From: Casuarius casuarius
Lineage: Eukaryota; Chordata; Aves; Casuariiformes; Casuariidae
Length of the DNA: 64,000 nt
Reading direction: 5' to 3'
Assembly (NCBI GenBank): GCA_003342895.1
Contig: PTFA01000338.1
Span: forward strand, 279,279 to 343,278
Shown here: positions 39,201 through 51,118 of the stretch, in pieces
Layout of the letters: each line of letters starts with the position of its first letter
Position numbering within the stretch: position 1 is the first letter of the stretch
Made by a program: the position numbers and the translations under genes
The notes under the pieces: generated by a model
The model's input: only the letters and a program-made list of their open reading frames with translations
Databases searched by the model: none
What the model was told of the DNA's origin: nothing

Positions 39201-39334
39201 GAACCTGAAGACACGTAGCAAAATGACCATTAAAGGAATTGAAGTGACAGCCAAAGAGCAGGGAAGGTTTTCTCCCTGGTTAGAAACAGGCAAAGAGGCC
39301 AGGACGCAGGGCTGGTTTCTCAGTGGAGGAGCAG
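36216..39334. other. Noncoding, no gene recognised
   Basis: Includes C13 and T8 runs at 36307-36327 and a weak splice-flanked frame at 36.45 kb (see findings). The 38.65-39.33 kb part is AT-richer and may be a further, more degraded 5' part of the CR1 element that follows, but I cannot align it with confidence. Confidence 0.45.
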
Positions 39335-40130
39335 AGCCCTGCAAAGAAGGTATGGGAGGACCCGGGCTGTTTGGTCTGTTCATAAATGAACTAGGGAAGG
39401 AGGTGGACCGTGAGGCGACATTTGCCAGTATCACATGTTTAGGGTGATCAAAAAGGGAGCTGATTTCAAAATCTTCCAGAGGATCTTGTAAAACTGCTCA
39501 GCAATGACATGACAAATGAAACACAGTGTGGATTAATGCAATGGAGATAAACTGACCTGGGCACTGTCAGGCTGATGAGCTGGATGCTGCTGCTCAGCAG
39601 AGAGTTCTTGGACTGCAACAGGGAGCAGCATGAAAAGAGTGACAGTTGTTAGGAAATAAGAGCAAAGCAGCAAATATCACCATGCCACAGTGTAAATCCA
39701 CACACCTCGAACAGAGTGCATACTTCTGCTTGGCCAGCTCAGAAAGGATCAAATGGAGATGACCCAAGGCCTAGGGTGGCTTCTGTATCAGGAATGACTG
39801 AATAGGCTGGGACTCTGCAGTCTGGAAAAGACATCGTGTGGGGCCAGAGGGGAAAAAAATCTATAAAGACAAAGAGAAGGCATGGAGGAAGTAAACACAT
39901 TCTTCACTGCCTCTTGATAGAAGAAGGAGAGGTCATCAAGTGAACTTGTCAGATGGCATGCCCAAAAATGTTCCTTCATGGTGGTTCAGCTGTGGAACTC
40001 TCTGCCACAGGATTTTGTAACTAGGTTCAGAAAATAACTAGATGAACTCATGGAAAAAAACTCCATCAAAAGGTAGCAGACAGAAGATGAAGCATGTCTA
40101 GTTCAGACTCCCTGAGATGAAAACTATTAA
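39335..40130 (+). repeat. CR1-type LINE, 3' part of ORF2 and 3' UTR, degraded
   Basis: At about 39370-39430 the frame reads L-F-G-L-F-I-N-E-L-G-K-E-V-D then A-T-F-A, resembling the reverse-transcriptase segment L-F-x-x-F-I-N-D-L...K-F-A-D-D with the catalytic acidic pair lost. Downstream, GGCTGGGACTCTGCAGTCTGG, ATCTATAAAG, TTCTTCACTGCC, CTGTGGAACTCTCTGCCACA and a GATGAACTCATGGA box occur in the order of the sauropsid CR1 3' end. Stops and indels make it non-functional. Confidence 0.8.
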
Positions 40131-42430
40131 GACTTCTAAAATGTGCTACAGATCCAGGCCAGTGCTCCAGCTAGCCCAGAGCCTGTGGCAGGCTGGGGTG
40201 TTATTTGTAAGAAGCAAAAGGCTTTCCTAGGCACATGCTGTTGGCTGCTGGAGGAGCCCAGATACAGGGCTTCTCTTTTCTCCTCGCTGGTTCTCTAGTT
40301 CAACTTGGCTCTGATATGTCCAAAACAAGTCCCGCTGCATGCTGGAATGGCTCATCTCCAGAGGAGCTGCCTGGGCAGGATGGGAAGAGGTACCCCAAAG
40401 GCAACAAGGAAATCACAGCAGATGGTGGTACCGCTCTGCGTTTTCCCAGTGCAACATGTACTTCTGCTTGGCACTGCCTGGCTGCTCTGACAACAGGTAT
40501 GAAGGGTTCATTGGGGAGACGTAGAGGGAAATGAACTAGTGGCCCAGGGTCAGACTTCTCTTTGCAAGCAGCTCCAAGGGATTTCAGAAGCTGCTGACTG
40601 GAGGCAAAGGTGAAATGGCTCAAACTGGTGCTCTCACATCTGGGCTGGACTCCTGAGGTCGCATCTGCTGGTGGGTGTAAGCACAGCATGGTGCTTTCGC
40701 AGCAACTCCCAGCAACCAGCAGCCTCCATAAATACCCCTGCGGGTGTCTATCCCAGCCCACCCAGAGCTCCTTGCCTGTCCATGCATCGCCCAACACACA
40801 GTAATTGCATTGGGTGGCAAGCTCCTGGCAAATGCCCCAGTTTCCCCATGTCCTGCTCAGCGAGCTGGGAAATCCTTCCATTTCTGGAGTAACAAGCTTG
40901 TTGTGACAAGCTGAAGCAGAAGATCTGTCCGGCACGGCCAGCCTGAATGCTCCATTAAAATGAGTTACAACGCGGCTGCTCTCAGCCTCAATGCTGGGCA
41001 GCTCGCAGCAGCGCAGCTGGTGATGTCTGAAGCGAATTCTGTGCCAATTTTGCCCGCGCAATGGTGCCTGGATCAAAGGAGCTTGCGCATGCAGTATGGG
41101 TAGGTTCTCTGTGCCTGCCATCATAAATGCACACCACAAATGTTAGCTTTTAGGCTTGAATTTCACCTCCTGAGTGAGCTATTATTTCAGCACAGCCAAG
41201 CAGCCAGGTTAGATTCTTGCTTTTGTATTTGGATGGTTAAAGAGGATCTGACATGTTGGATGCCTGTGATCCAGCCCAGAGCTTTCTTCTGCGCCTCATC
41301 AGCCAAGGTCCCCATACCTCAGCCCCAATGTGGAGCAGCACGAGGTTTGGGTATTGATCAGGGAGTGCAAAACTTTTAGTGAAAAGTACCTGGCATCTTC
41401 TTGGAGTTGTTCTTGCTTCATTACAGCGTCTTTGGCGCCGGAGGGCTGGGGAGCACTGTTCGCAGTGTGAGCAGGCACCGGGCTCAAGGGCAGGTGCCTC
41501 TCTCCCAAATTAGGGTTCTTCTCTCCCAGATTAGAGGCTAAACTTTGTGGTTGAAACTCAGTAGTTACCCCCAAGATGCTGCTTCTCAAAGAGGCAGGAT
41601 GCTGCACACTACATAACTGGATGCTGCTCTATGGAGGGCAGTAACAAGCTGGTCCTCTAAGGACTGAGCTTTCCACACTGCCCAAGCTCCAGCTTTGTCA
41701 GCCTGTTTACCAGGAGCCAAATCCAGCTTTAACGCCGAACAGTGATCAGAGACAGCAGAACCAGACCCTGAAAGCAGACTGTATCCATGCAGATGGTTTC
41801 ATCCCTTTTGCCCCCTGCTTCAAGGTCTTTGGTAAGGCAAATATCTACTCGTGGGCTCCATTGCAACTGAAAAGCAAAAAGGGTAATGGCATGTACCAAC
41901 AGATACTGTCTGCTGCTGAGCAGCATCCTCCAAAGCATTCCCCGCATGCAGGACGCTGCAGCAGGCTGCCGCATAGCAGCCATGGTTGAGAGAGGGGTAA
42001 GGCTGAGCGGGGCTGTGGCAGCCCAGTGGGAACCAGTTTTTCTCAGGGCCTCCAGGCAACCAGGGAGGATGCTGGAAAGCGCGGTTTAATCAGAAGCCAA
42101 GCCAAAGCCACGTATGGAGGCTGCAGCAGAGCAAGAGCAGCCTTTCCATCCGGTTATCAAGGCGCCAGCAGGCCTCATTTCAAGGTAGACAAAGCAGGAA
42201 TTGGGAAGAAGAAATATTCCCGGAGCAGCATCGCAGCAGGCAGGCTGCAAACGCATCTGTTACTAATCTCATTAACCGCAAGGTGCCACTGAGAGGGGCA
42301 GACCCCTTCCTCTAAACTTGTGGGGATGCGCTCTGCCCGCCGCCGGGCCGCGGGGACGGGAGCGCTTCGCTCTGTCGGCAGGACCGGCGCTCCACTCCGC
42401 TTCGCAGAACTGAGCAGGAGCAGGATCCAG
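40131..42430. other. Noncoding, no gene recognised
   Basis: Holds a 279-codon minus-strand open frame (40300-41139) without a recognisable family. CCCAGTTTCCCCATG at 40.84 kb may be a MIR scrap. CpGs cluster at 42.32-42.42 kb. Confidence 0.5.
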
Positions 42431-42610
42431 CCCCGCAGCCCTTTTAATATCAAAGAGAAACATCTGTTTCTTTGATTTTTTTAGAAAACAAGCCTCAGAC
42501 AACAGTCCGAGCAGCTTCTTGAAGATTTTGTTTCCTGTCCTGTTTTTTCAAATGGTAATTTCAGGCTGACGAAAGGAGGGTAACGAGAGTTATTGACTGC
42601 ATAAACTGTC
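42431..42610. promoter_or_regulatory. Putative element with inverted pair of TCF/LEF-like sites
   Basis: An imperfect inverted repeat has left arm 42449-42461 (ATCAAAGAGAAAC) and right arm 42466-42476 (GTTTCTTTGAT), so two TCF/LEF-type ATCAAAG boxes face each other 14 bp apart. AATGGTAATTTCAGG and GTTATTGACTGC follow. The flank to the left is CpG-rich. Confidence 0.35.
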
Positions 42611-42688
42611 TCCACGGAGAGAAAATGGCTGATGCCCAGGAATGCAGGGTGCTGTTACACATCTTCTCTCACCTCCTGAGGCCACATC

Positions 42689-42745
42689 ATTGCCCTGGGC
42701 CTCAGTTTCCCCATGTGGCAAATGATGCTCATTTGTGGCAAGGCA
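42689..42745 (+). repeat. MIR-like SINE fragment
   Basis: CCTGGGCCTCAGTTTCCCCA followed by TGTGGCAAATGATG matches the MIR core (gcctcagtttcctcatctgtaaaatgggg). Confidence 0.55.
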
Positions 42746-43121
42746 TGGTCTGCCAGGAAGATCACTCGACAGCCAGTTTTCCGTGGTCCTACAGTTCTCC
42801 ACGGAGACTTTACAAGGCAAGGCTTCCTCTTGGCACTTTCTAAACTGCAGGAAAAGACTCCGGTCTCGATCCTTGGCAGGGAGATTTTGCCTTATCCTGC
42901 CCACCAGGTAAGGAGGCCAATTTCAGCAGAGGCCTGGCTCATTAGGGACCACAAGATAGAATAGATGAGGAACCAATTCATTTTAGCAACCCCATCATGC
43001 AGTGATTGGTAGCAGTCCTTCATGCCATCCCCCTGTCCCCCCAGCCAGCTTGCGGGAGTCACCTATCTGCTGCTACCAAAATTGAGCATCAGAAACGCTG
43101 CGGCTCATTTGCACCTCCTTT
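42746..43121. other. Noncoding, no gene recognised
   Basis: Mixed sequence with no recognised feature. Confidence 0.5.
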
Positions 43122-43158
43122 TTGGTTTGGTTTGGTTTGGTTTGGTATGGTTTGGTTT
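43122..43158 (+). repeat. (TTTGG)n microsatellite
   Basis: Seven pentanucleotide units, one of them altered to TATGG. Confidence 0.92.
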
Positions 43159-43224
43159 TCTGTGGGCTATTTTTATTCATGCCACGATCCCAGTTATACT
43201 TGGGATTTAATGTTTCAGCCAAAG

Positions 43225-43335
43225 CAATGAGAAATAAAAAAAAAAAGCAATGAGCAAAGAAAGTGAATTGGGATCCAGAGCATTTCCATAAATTAAAAGA
43301 AAAAAAAAATAGAGGAGAAAAAAAAAAAAGGCACA
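43225..43335 (+). repeat. A-rich low-complexity tract
   Basis: Three A-runs (A11 or so near 43.24, 43.30 and 43.32 kb) separated by AG-rich text. Confidence 0.8.
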
Positions 43336-44039
43336 GCTCTACACAAAGGAAGCAAAGCAATCAGAGCAAAAGCTGTCAGCTTTGCCAGTTCCTGTTTGTT
43401 TGCAGATCTAATTCAATGTCTCTCACGTCCAAAAGTAACAACTCCTAAGTCTCCCCTGCACTCCCAGCGGAGGTGTTTTCCACACTGGAAACAAATCTAC
43501 TTTGACATTCCTGACGCTGTTTTACCCAAATTGCCCTCTGTCAAACAGCCGCTCGCATTTCCCATTCATGCCACACCACGTCCCGGGGACAAGCTGGTGG
43601 CCAAGGTGACCGCCAGCAGACCTGGCACTGACTTGGACTCGTACTCACCCGCCCTGTGGGTGCCTCCAAGACCCCTTCTCCCATTCTCCAAAGCCGCCAA
43701 GGCCTTTGGGGAAAAATCGTCCTTAGCTTGGGGAGCAGTGGAGGCTCAGCCAGTGTCAGGCAGCTGAGGTGCAAAAGAAGGGATGGGAGATACCACACGA
43801 CCGGCAGCACCTGCAAACACCCACCTCAGCACCTTCCCAGTTGAGTATCTGATTGATCATTATGGGAGTCCTCCAGGAGGGGATTTTGGATGGCCCTAGA
43901 AATTCCTCCAAGGTGACTCCTGCGGTGTCCAATCCAACCTGTGTGCCAAAGTGCGCTGGCTGCCATCCTGGATGCAGCGTTGCAGTGTCCCTGCTGCAGA
44001 AGTGACTGCATGGGCTTAGATAAGACATTGTGGACAGTT
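43336..44039. other. Noncoding, no gene recognised
   Basis: Mixed sequence; chance open frames only. Confidence 0.5.
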
Positions 44040-44345
44040 GGTAGGAAGGGCTCCTGCAGAAACGGTCATGTAGAACAGTCTTTTATATGTAGTTAAGGTA
44101 TGTAAAAGATGTTTTGTATATAGTTAAGGCATGTCAACAGCTATGAATTATGCATGTGCTGGGGTTGTCACATAGGACTGTGGCCAGACAGATTGTAAGA
44201 ACTGAGCAAAACAGTGTTTCTCAGTCTCTCCCAATCCAGCTGAAGATGCTGCAGTAAGGACCCTCGCAATGCAGACTCCTGTTCCCACCTGACAGTGACT
44301 GACCATCCTATCCAGGAGATCTTATTCTCCATACAAGTGTTATCC
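44040..44345. repeat. Possible LTR-like relic with 31-bp tandem duplication
   Basis: Two imperfect 23-bp copies, 44081-44103 and 44112-44134, share ATAGTTAAGG/ATGT cores at a 31-bp period. The mixture of TATA-like and CT-rich text is reminiscent of an endogenous-retroviral LTR, but no TG...CA ends, target-site duplication or internal region can be defined. Confidence 0.25.
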
Positions 44346-45439
44346 TATTCCAAGATCCCAGTAAATGAGGGGGTTTTTTTCCTTTAATGCTGTCTGAGTG
44401 TCTGTGCAACCCTTGAGAGACAGAGCATCCAACAAGGCTTTTCTCCCACATGTACCTATGGTCCCACACAGCCCCTCCAGCTGGTTGCCTTTTGCAGATC
44501 CAGGACTCATCACCCAGAGCCTTTCCCTAATCCTAATGACCATTGCTGGCCCAGCCTTGCTAACCCATTGCCAAGCTGGGTCCTTGCTGCAGGTCCAAAC
44601 ACCACCAGAGCAATGGGATTTTAATCTGGTCTCTGCAGGCACAGTTTGGAGCCGATGTGGTTTCACCAAGAGGACCAGTGTGGGAGGCAGATCATTCCTG
44701 CTGGCCGGGGAGCTGCAGAGGCTTACCTGCACCCCGCCTTGTTTGCTTGAAAATTGTGCTCCTCCGGATGGATTGCTAAGGATGAGGGGCAAACAGAGAA
44801 GTCAGTTTAATATCATTTTCCTTGTTATTATCTCTCAGCTTCTCTCCAGCAATTTGCTCTAACTTCTATAAAACTCCTCGCCAAACAAGCCTCTGCCCAA
44901 ATAGAGCTCTGTGTCCACAGCACTCTATTTATAACCGAGATCCCATTTAACAGATAAGCCTAGGGAATTTAAGCAGGATTTAAGCTAAGCAGTTATCTGT
45001 GACCAGCGGACACAGTGTGCATTACGTTCGATTTACCGGGAACTTGGAAGGTGGAGGGACGGAAGAGCAAACAGTCACTGGAGCAGCCAGCCAGAAATCC
45101 GAGCAATGCCATCGCCACCAGGACGCAGGGCTGAGATGGGCAAGGGGGTGTCCCCAAAAACGGCCACACTGCTAGAAATAAGCTTTGGCAATTTGTGGGA
45201 AAGGTGCTCCAAGTACCAGGGAAGCCCCGAGACCTGGAGGCTTTCTCCAGCCAAAGGATGCGACTCCTGGAGACTTTGGGAGCTGCCGAAGGATGGGGAG
45301 CAAAACCCTCTCCCTGGGACAGGGAGAGCACCCGGAGCTACCTGGGTCCCCCCTCCTCTGATCCCCCGGGCTCACGCCACCAGCACGGGCAGGTATCACT
45401 CGCGAGGGTTTCACTTGTCTTCCTGGCCAGATATTACAG
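44346..45439. other. Noncoding, no gene recognised
   Basis: The segment 44.86-45.0 kb is AT-rich (CTATTTATAACCGAG, TTTAAGCAGGATTTAAGC) and might be regulatory; 45.05-45.43 kb is GC-rich. Confidence 0.45.
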
Positions 45440-45900
45440 TCTAAGAAGACACACTTAACAGGGTTGTGAAATCTGTCATAAAGTTTACTGCATTACATCA
45501 ATATAATGTCCTGCAAAGTTAATATGGGGATACCTATTTTATAACAAGGACAAATAAAAACATCTCCCATTAGCCTCCGGCATTAGGAGGTGTATTTCTG
45601 ATAGCCAGATGCTGCAATGAAATGGGGGGAGAATATTAATACCCTTATGTATAAAGCTATGCACATATACACACCCATATATATATACCTATATTAAATT
45701 GGATTTGTTCAGAAATTCTGCAGTGTTCAGAGCGTTTTATTTCCACGCCGCAGGAGAGATTGGCTGCGGATCCAAAGGCACTTCTCTGCTATTACACGAT
45801 GTCAATTTTTCATCGTCTCAGAGGCCCTTGTCATGGAAAATGGATAACTTTAAAAAAGAAATTGATCCAAGGTCAGAGTTAAACACCTGGACTTAAATGC
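45440..45900. promoter_or_regulatory. Putative conserved noncoding element, long AT-rich block
   Basis: About 460 bp of AT-rich sequence inside a GC-rich region. It has GCATTACATCAATATAATG, AAGTTAATATGG, AGAATATTAATACCC, a TATATATATA run near 45.68 kb and GATGTCAATTTTTCATCG. No open frame spans it. Confidence 0.38.
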
Positions 45901-47479
45901 AGCTCTCAAGGAGTAAAAAATGGAGAGGAAGCCGTTACTCCCCATGCAAAGCACTGGCAGCAGAGCCGATCCTCTGGATGCTGAATTTGGGGATTTCTGT
46001 GGTTTCTCAAGGAGAGGCGGGTGGCTCCTGGATTAAATCCCCTGGGTATGTGTGGGTGTTTCTGCACCAAAGGGGGTCCCATGGCCAAGCCCCCATATCG
46101 GTGCAGGGCCAGTCCAGCACCCTCAGCTCACCCCTGCCGCAGCTTTTGGGGCATCCCTAAGCAGTACCAGCAGCTCGCAGCAGTGGTTTCCACTGACACC
46201 CTCTCTTGCCCCGACACGTCCCTCATCCCAGCGGATGCAGCCCACTGCCACCTCCCAAGCGCAGATCACTCCCCAGGAGCAGCCGAACTGCCCCACGCTG
46301 CCTCCAGCCAGGAGAACGGCTCGGCCCAAGGTGACAGGGCTTTCTAGTGAGTCAAAGCTTGGGGGAGATGCAGATGCTTTTCAGGGCAATGCACCTCTAC
46401 ACCCTCCTCGACACTCTCTCTTGCCACATCCTTGCCGTTCACCATCTGTATCCGTGCTCCCAAATGACAGGTTAGCAAAGACCAGGCGATGCTGTGAGCC
46501 CATCCCGGTGGACTGGACCGATGTCCTGCAAAGCCACTTTTCGGCTGAAGCTCAAGTCCACATTGCCCAGGGCAGGAAGCCCCCCCAGAGCAGGTACCAG
46601 CCAGCATTTGGCAGAAGAGTCCATGTCCCTTGGCCAGGCCAAAGGGGCCTTGTCCCTTGGCAAGGGCAGCCAGGAGCAGCCAGAGCTCCCCTGGGCAGGA
46701 CGGTCCATCAAAGGGCATCCTCTGAGCCAGGGCAACCCAGGTGCAGGCAAGCTGGCTCCCCCAGCAGCGAGCCCCTCAGGCAGCCCCCAGCTGTGCCAGG
46801 GCTTGCGGACACATGGCATCCCACATCCAGCATCCGCCTGCCCGTTCTCCCAGTGCCCTCTTCCTCCAGACACCCTTACTTCGGCTTGTCCCTTCAAAAC
46901 AGGTATTATTATAGATATATTTTTTTTTCGGTCCTATTGAAAGTGTTGAAAGATGTGAAATGAAAGGTATTAAATACAATCAGAGAATGTAAAGGCTGCA
47001 TCAACTCGGCTCGCGGGAGCGATAAGAGGTTTTGCCTGTTTCCCTCCAGATGATTGCTGCTGTCTAGAAACGGCACAGACCGGAGAGCGCGAGAAGAGAA
47101 GCGAATACCGAAAGGCGCCAGCCTTTCCCTGCGTCTGGCTCGGGAAACATTAAAAGAAAGGTCTTACGAAGGGCTGGGCCCCCACCGAAAGCCTGAGCGA
47201 TGGTTAATACCAACCTGCAGTGGAATAAAACATTAAAAGCCTCCGATAAGAAAAGCCCAGGAGGAATCGGTTATACATCACCACCACCTGCTGGGTACGG
47301 GGGGAAGGATGGCCAGGCCCGGTGAGACAGGGTCACCCCAAAAAGTGTGCAGGGCCCCTCAAAAGCAGCTGCCTACCTGTCAGACAGGTAAAGCAACACA
47401 AGGAGACACATTCCCGATCGGGAGCCTGCAGGCGCCAGGATTTTAAAGGCATTTGTGGAGCCAACCCTTTTCGTTACCA
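45901..47479. other. Noncoding, contains a long chance open frame
   Basis: A 303-codon plus-strand frame (46052-46963) is Pro/Ser/Arg-rich, overlaps long frames on the other strand and resembles no family. CTTATTAAA-type AT-rich text lies at 46.96-46.98 and 47.21-47.25 kb. Confidence 0.5.
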
Positions 47480-47770
47480 GCATCAATCCCTGGCGAAATA
47501 ATGGAACGGCTGGTGGAGGGTGGGATTAATGAAGAGTTAAAGAAAGGTAAAATAATTAGGGCCCCACTCGTGGGGCGTATGGAGAATAGGGCTTGTCAGA
47601 CTAGCTTGCTCTAGCTTCTTGTGGAGATTACAAATTTGGTGCAGAGAGATAATAGCATCGCTCTAATGTGCTTAGACCCTTGTAAGCCATTTGATCTGCC
47701 CCTGCCTGACATCCTGATTAATAAACTGGCGCAACAGCGAATTGGCACAGCACACGAAACGCCCGGAAAG
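47480..47770 (+). repeat. CR1-type LINE fragment (reverse-transcriptase region)
   Basis: The text GGGCTTGTCAGACTAGCTTG is followed by a frame reading L-D-P-C-K-P-F-D-L-P-L-P-D-I-L-I-N-K-L-A. This is the CR1 reverse-transcriptase motif D-x-x-K-A-F-D-x-V-P-H-D-I-L-I-N-K-L with substitutions. It is a short internal piece without either end. Confidence 0.8.
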
Positions 47771-50524
47771 GCGGTAAATGAGGACTCCCAGACGCGATTA
47801 AAGAGCGGGGAGCCGCCTCCGAGGGAGCATTTCCCGGGGTGACCCACTGAGCTGGGTTCACGCTCCTGGCAGCGAGACGAAGAAACCACTGCTGGGGTTG
47901 CCAGGACGGTGTTTCCTGGGGTGTACCCAACTTGGTGCCAACGTGAGACCCCCCCCCCCAGGGCAGCCGCCAGCCCCGTGGGGTGGGTTGCACTGAGCAG
48001 CGCTCCCTGCGTGCTCCGCCTTTGCCAGCCCGAATCCTCCCACCGCGGAGGGTCTCGAGCATTAATTTGAAGTGGACGCACTTGAAGTTTTAAACCAGAC
48101 CCTAGCAGGATGCACGTTCGTACGGCTGCCTCACAAGCAGGCTGGCCTCATTCCTTGGAGAATTATGCAGATTGCGATAAAGGCGTTAGAGATGCTAAAG
48201 ACCCGATAATGAGAAGTAACTGGGGAGAGGTGTACCGGAGAGCGGTGCTGTTCCCGCGCCGTTCCTGTCTCACTGCTCTCACGTAGGTGGCTTCCAGCGC
48301 TGCGCTCAGCCCACGGGCAAACACACCTCTGGGGCCCAAGAGGGACGGATAACACAGCCACCGGGCGAGGAATAGCTCTCTCCCAGTCTGGCCAAGGTGG
48401 CGAGGAGCAGAGCACAACCACCAGGACTGGGGTTGAAAGCCAGCAGGCAGGGGCAGCTCTTGCTCATGCACATCGTGAGCTGGCGGTGCTCTCTCCGACA
48501 CGTAGATCCCACGGGATCCCAGCCATTCTCCAGGACCTCGGCCAGATGCTCCATCCCCCCGAACCAGGAGAGCCCGGGCACCTCAGGGCCATCCCCACCG
48601 CCGCAGTCATGCTGGTCCCCAAGGTCCTGGCAGCAGCTTTGCCACTGCCATCCTCCAACACCCTCCTGAGACTGCAGGAAACATCCCAAATGCGGCTCCT
48701 GCCCTCGCCAGCCATCCCTGCTGCCACTGCCCTTTGCTTTGGGATCGGACAGACACTTGGACAGAAATGCTTTTTCATCAGAAAAATGCCACCTAGTCAA
48801 ACTGCTTGCTAAGAAAAGGTCACTTCGGAGGAATTTCTCTTTCCAAATACCTTGGNGGGGGGGGGGAGGGTATGCAATGGTTTAACTATCCTGTTTCAAC
48901 AGCTTTAAATGAAAAAATAAATCTTTTTTTTTTCTCCCCACGGGTGCCAAATGACTTTTCATTTGGAAATGGAAGATCATTATCATCTTCAAAAAACAAA
49001 ATCAAACAGAAAAGGGTGAAATCAAAAGAAAATATCTGGAAAACGTTAAAGGGAAACAGTCTGCCGAGACCAAAACAGCGAGCGGGAGCCGGGCCGTTCC
49101 CTGCCACGTTCCCAAGTGCAGCTTTCATCCCAGCTCGGGGCAGGACGAGATTCCCAAATCTTGACAAGTTTCCTGGGATAGTTGAGCTCTTTCCCACGCT
49201 CTCCATCCTAGACCAGGCTTTGTACCGCCAGGGAGAAGGATATGGCCAAGTATCTTTCAAACCTTGTATTTGACCTCATTGCTCTCTGGCAAAAACATGG
49301 CCTCTGGCTTTAAAGTACTGCCTAGTATTTCTCTTATTCTCTCTGGTTTTGGGGGGTTGTGAAAAAAGTTGGAGAAAACCCATCACCTCGTCACCTTCGG
49401 CTGAACACAAGTCATTTGTCACTGCCAGGGCAGCACCTGTGGGCAGCCCCTTCCCGCCTGCTTTTGCCCCGGAGCAGCTCAAAAAAGGGCTGGGAATAAG
49501 CAGAAATCGTGCATGGCGCGGTGCTTCATGACGGCCACAGCGCTGCAGCGAAGCAGCCTCGGGACTGGCTCTGCGCAGGCATCAGGCTCCTCTGTGGGAG
49601 GGTTTGAGCCCTTCCAAGGTCGGCACCCGGCACCGGGGTCCAGGCAATGGCTGCTGCCAGTGCTGGCTTCCCGCAGCCGGGAGAAGCGAGGGGACCCGCA
49701 GCCCGGATTGGAGCAGCTGAAATCGCGAGGACACCTCCCAGGCCGTTGCATCCCACGGCGAGGCTGTGCACCCATCACATCACCCCATGGCCAGGGCAGA
49801 GGTCCCACAACTCATCACACATTAGCGCCACAGAGCTTTAACAGCCAAAGACGAAGACAGGGGCAAGGAAACGGTGGCAGGAGCAAGGAGCGGGGCCGAG
49901 GCCGGGGGTGGTACTGCTGCTGCAGAGCATCCACCGGGCTCGCAGCCCCCGAACGTCATCCCAAGCCCTCAGCTGTTACAGTTTAGGCGGTGCGGGGAGA
50001 GGGAATGCCAGCAATCAGGCATCCAGAAGGGAATCCAGGCCCAGCGCAATATTGAAAGAAGAAGGGCTTTGAAAAGAGTACGCTCATTTTCCCGTTTTGT
50101 CCTTTGCCAAGAAAACCGGGGGGATGGAGGAAGGGGCGACCGGGCGGGGGGAACGGTGGAAAAAATGTCTTGGCTGGGCCCTGGTTGCCTTTTATCTCGT
50201 GGGCAGCCTGCCGGGATGGGGTCTTCCCCCCGCTGAGCCCGCTGGCAGATCAAACGAAAGAGGAGAAGAATTACAGCCCCGCGGCCCCCTCCCCATGAGG
50301 AAGCGAAAACAGGGGAGGAAGAAAGGCGAAAGGGCCCCGAGATGCCAACAACATTCCCAGTGGCTCGGGAAAGGGGAGCCCCGGGATGCCTGGACCAAGC
50401 CGGAGCGGGGCACAGGGACCAGAGAGGGGATGGGGCTGCTCCAGCCGGGAGAGGATGGTCCCCGGTGGCCCCGGCACACGGCTCCCCGGGGTGGCTGCGC
50501 TGTGCCAGACCCTGCCGAGCCGGC
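47771..50524. other. Noncoding, GC-rich; single N at 48856
   Basis: Contains C11 (47949-47959), one unresolved base inside a poly(G) run at 48.86 kb, and an AT-rich patch at 48.9-49.05 kb (TGAAAAAATAAATC, GAAATCAAAAGAAAATATC). No exon was recognised. Confidence 0.5.
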
Positions 50525-50650
50525 GCTGAGCAAATAACTTAATTAAATGTCTTTATTCCACGAACTCCCTCTGTGTGTTTGTGTGTTTGTGGATTAGCAG
50601 TTAATACAGTAAGAGGCTTTATTGTAACTAAATTGATTTCTCCTCCTTTC
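50525..50650. promoter_or_regulatory. Putative conserved noncoding element
   Basis: AT-rich island with ACTTAATTAAATGTC, GATTAGCAGTTAATACAG and TTGTAACTAAATTGATTTC, between GC-rich flanks and ending at a T18 run. Confidence 0.35.
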
Positions 50651-50668
50651 TTTTTTTTTTTTTTTTTT
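50651..50668 (+). repeat. Poly(T) tract (T18)
   Basis: Uninterrupted T run. Confidence 0.95.
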
Positions 50669-51118
50669 GCCCTCTTTCTTCTGTGTTTTTCCCCTTGCTG
50701 CTCGCCAAGCTGTCTCCCCTCTTCCCCGCGCCAGCCGGGGAGGATGGCTGTGGCCATGGATCCCCCGAGGTGCCGTGGAGCACTGCGCCGTCCTGCGCGT
50801 GTAGCGCCAATGCTGCACTGCACCAGCCGTCTCCATCCAAGGATATTTCCCTACCCAAAGCAGCGAGGCCATGGTCCCCAACGAAATCGCCGCTCCAACC
50901 GCGCCTGGAGACCCCTTAGGCTGGCTTGGCAGGGTCTGCGCAATCCCGACGTCTCACTGTTCCCAGCGCCAAACGATTTCCCCGCGTTATTATTAAATTG
51001 TTACCAGCCTGCAGCGTTTTGGCCCCGTGCACCGCGTGGTTAACTCGAAGGTTGCCACTGCAGCGGATCCAGGAGGAATTCCTTGCTGTGGAGGCCAAGG
51101 AAGAACAGATTTCCCTGG

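Noticed and set aside
40300..41139. 279-codon minus-strand open frame
   Set aside because: No family resemblance, no promoter, splice or poly(A) context, and competing frames on the plus strand.
46052..46963. 303-codon plus-strand open frame
   Set aside because: Pro/Ser/Arg-rich composition, long overlapping frames on the other strand, no recognisable domain, and GC-rich DNA yields such frames by chance.
48806..49273. Plus-strand frame spanning an N in a poly(G) run
   Set aside because: The unresolved base at 48856 makes the frame unreliable and the sequence is low complexity there.
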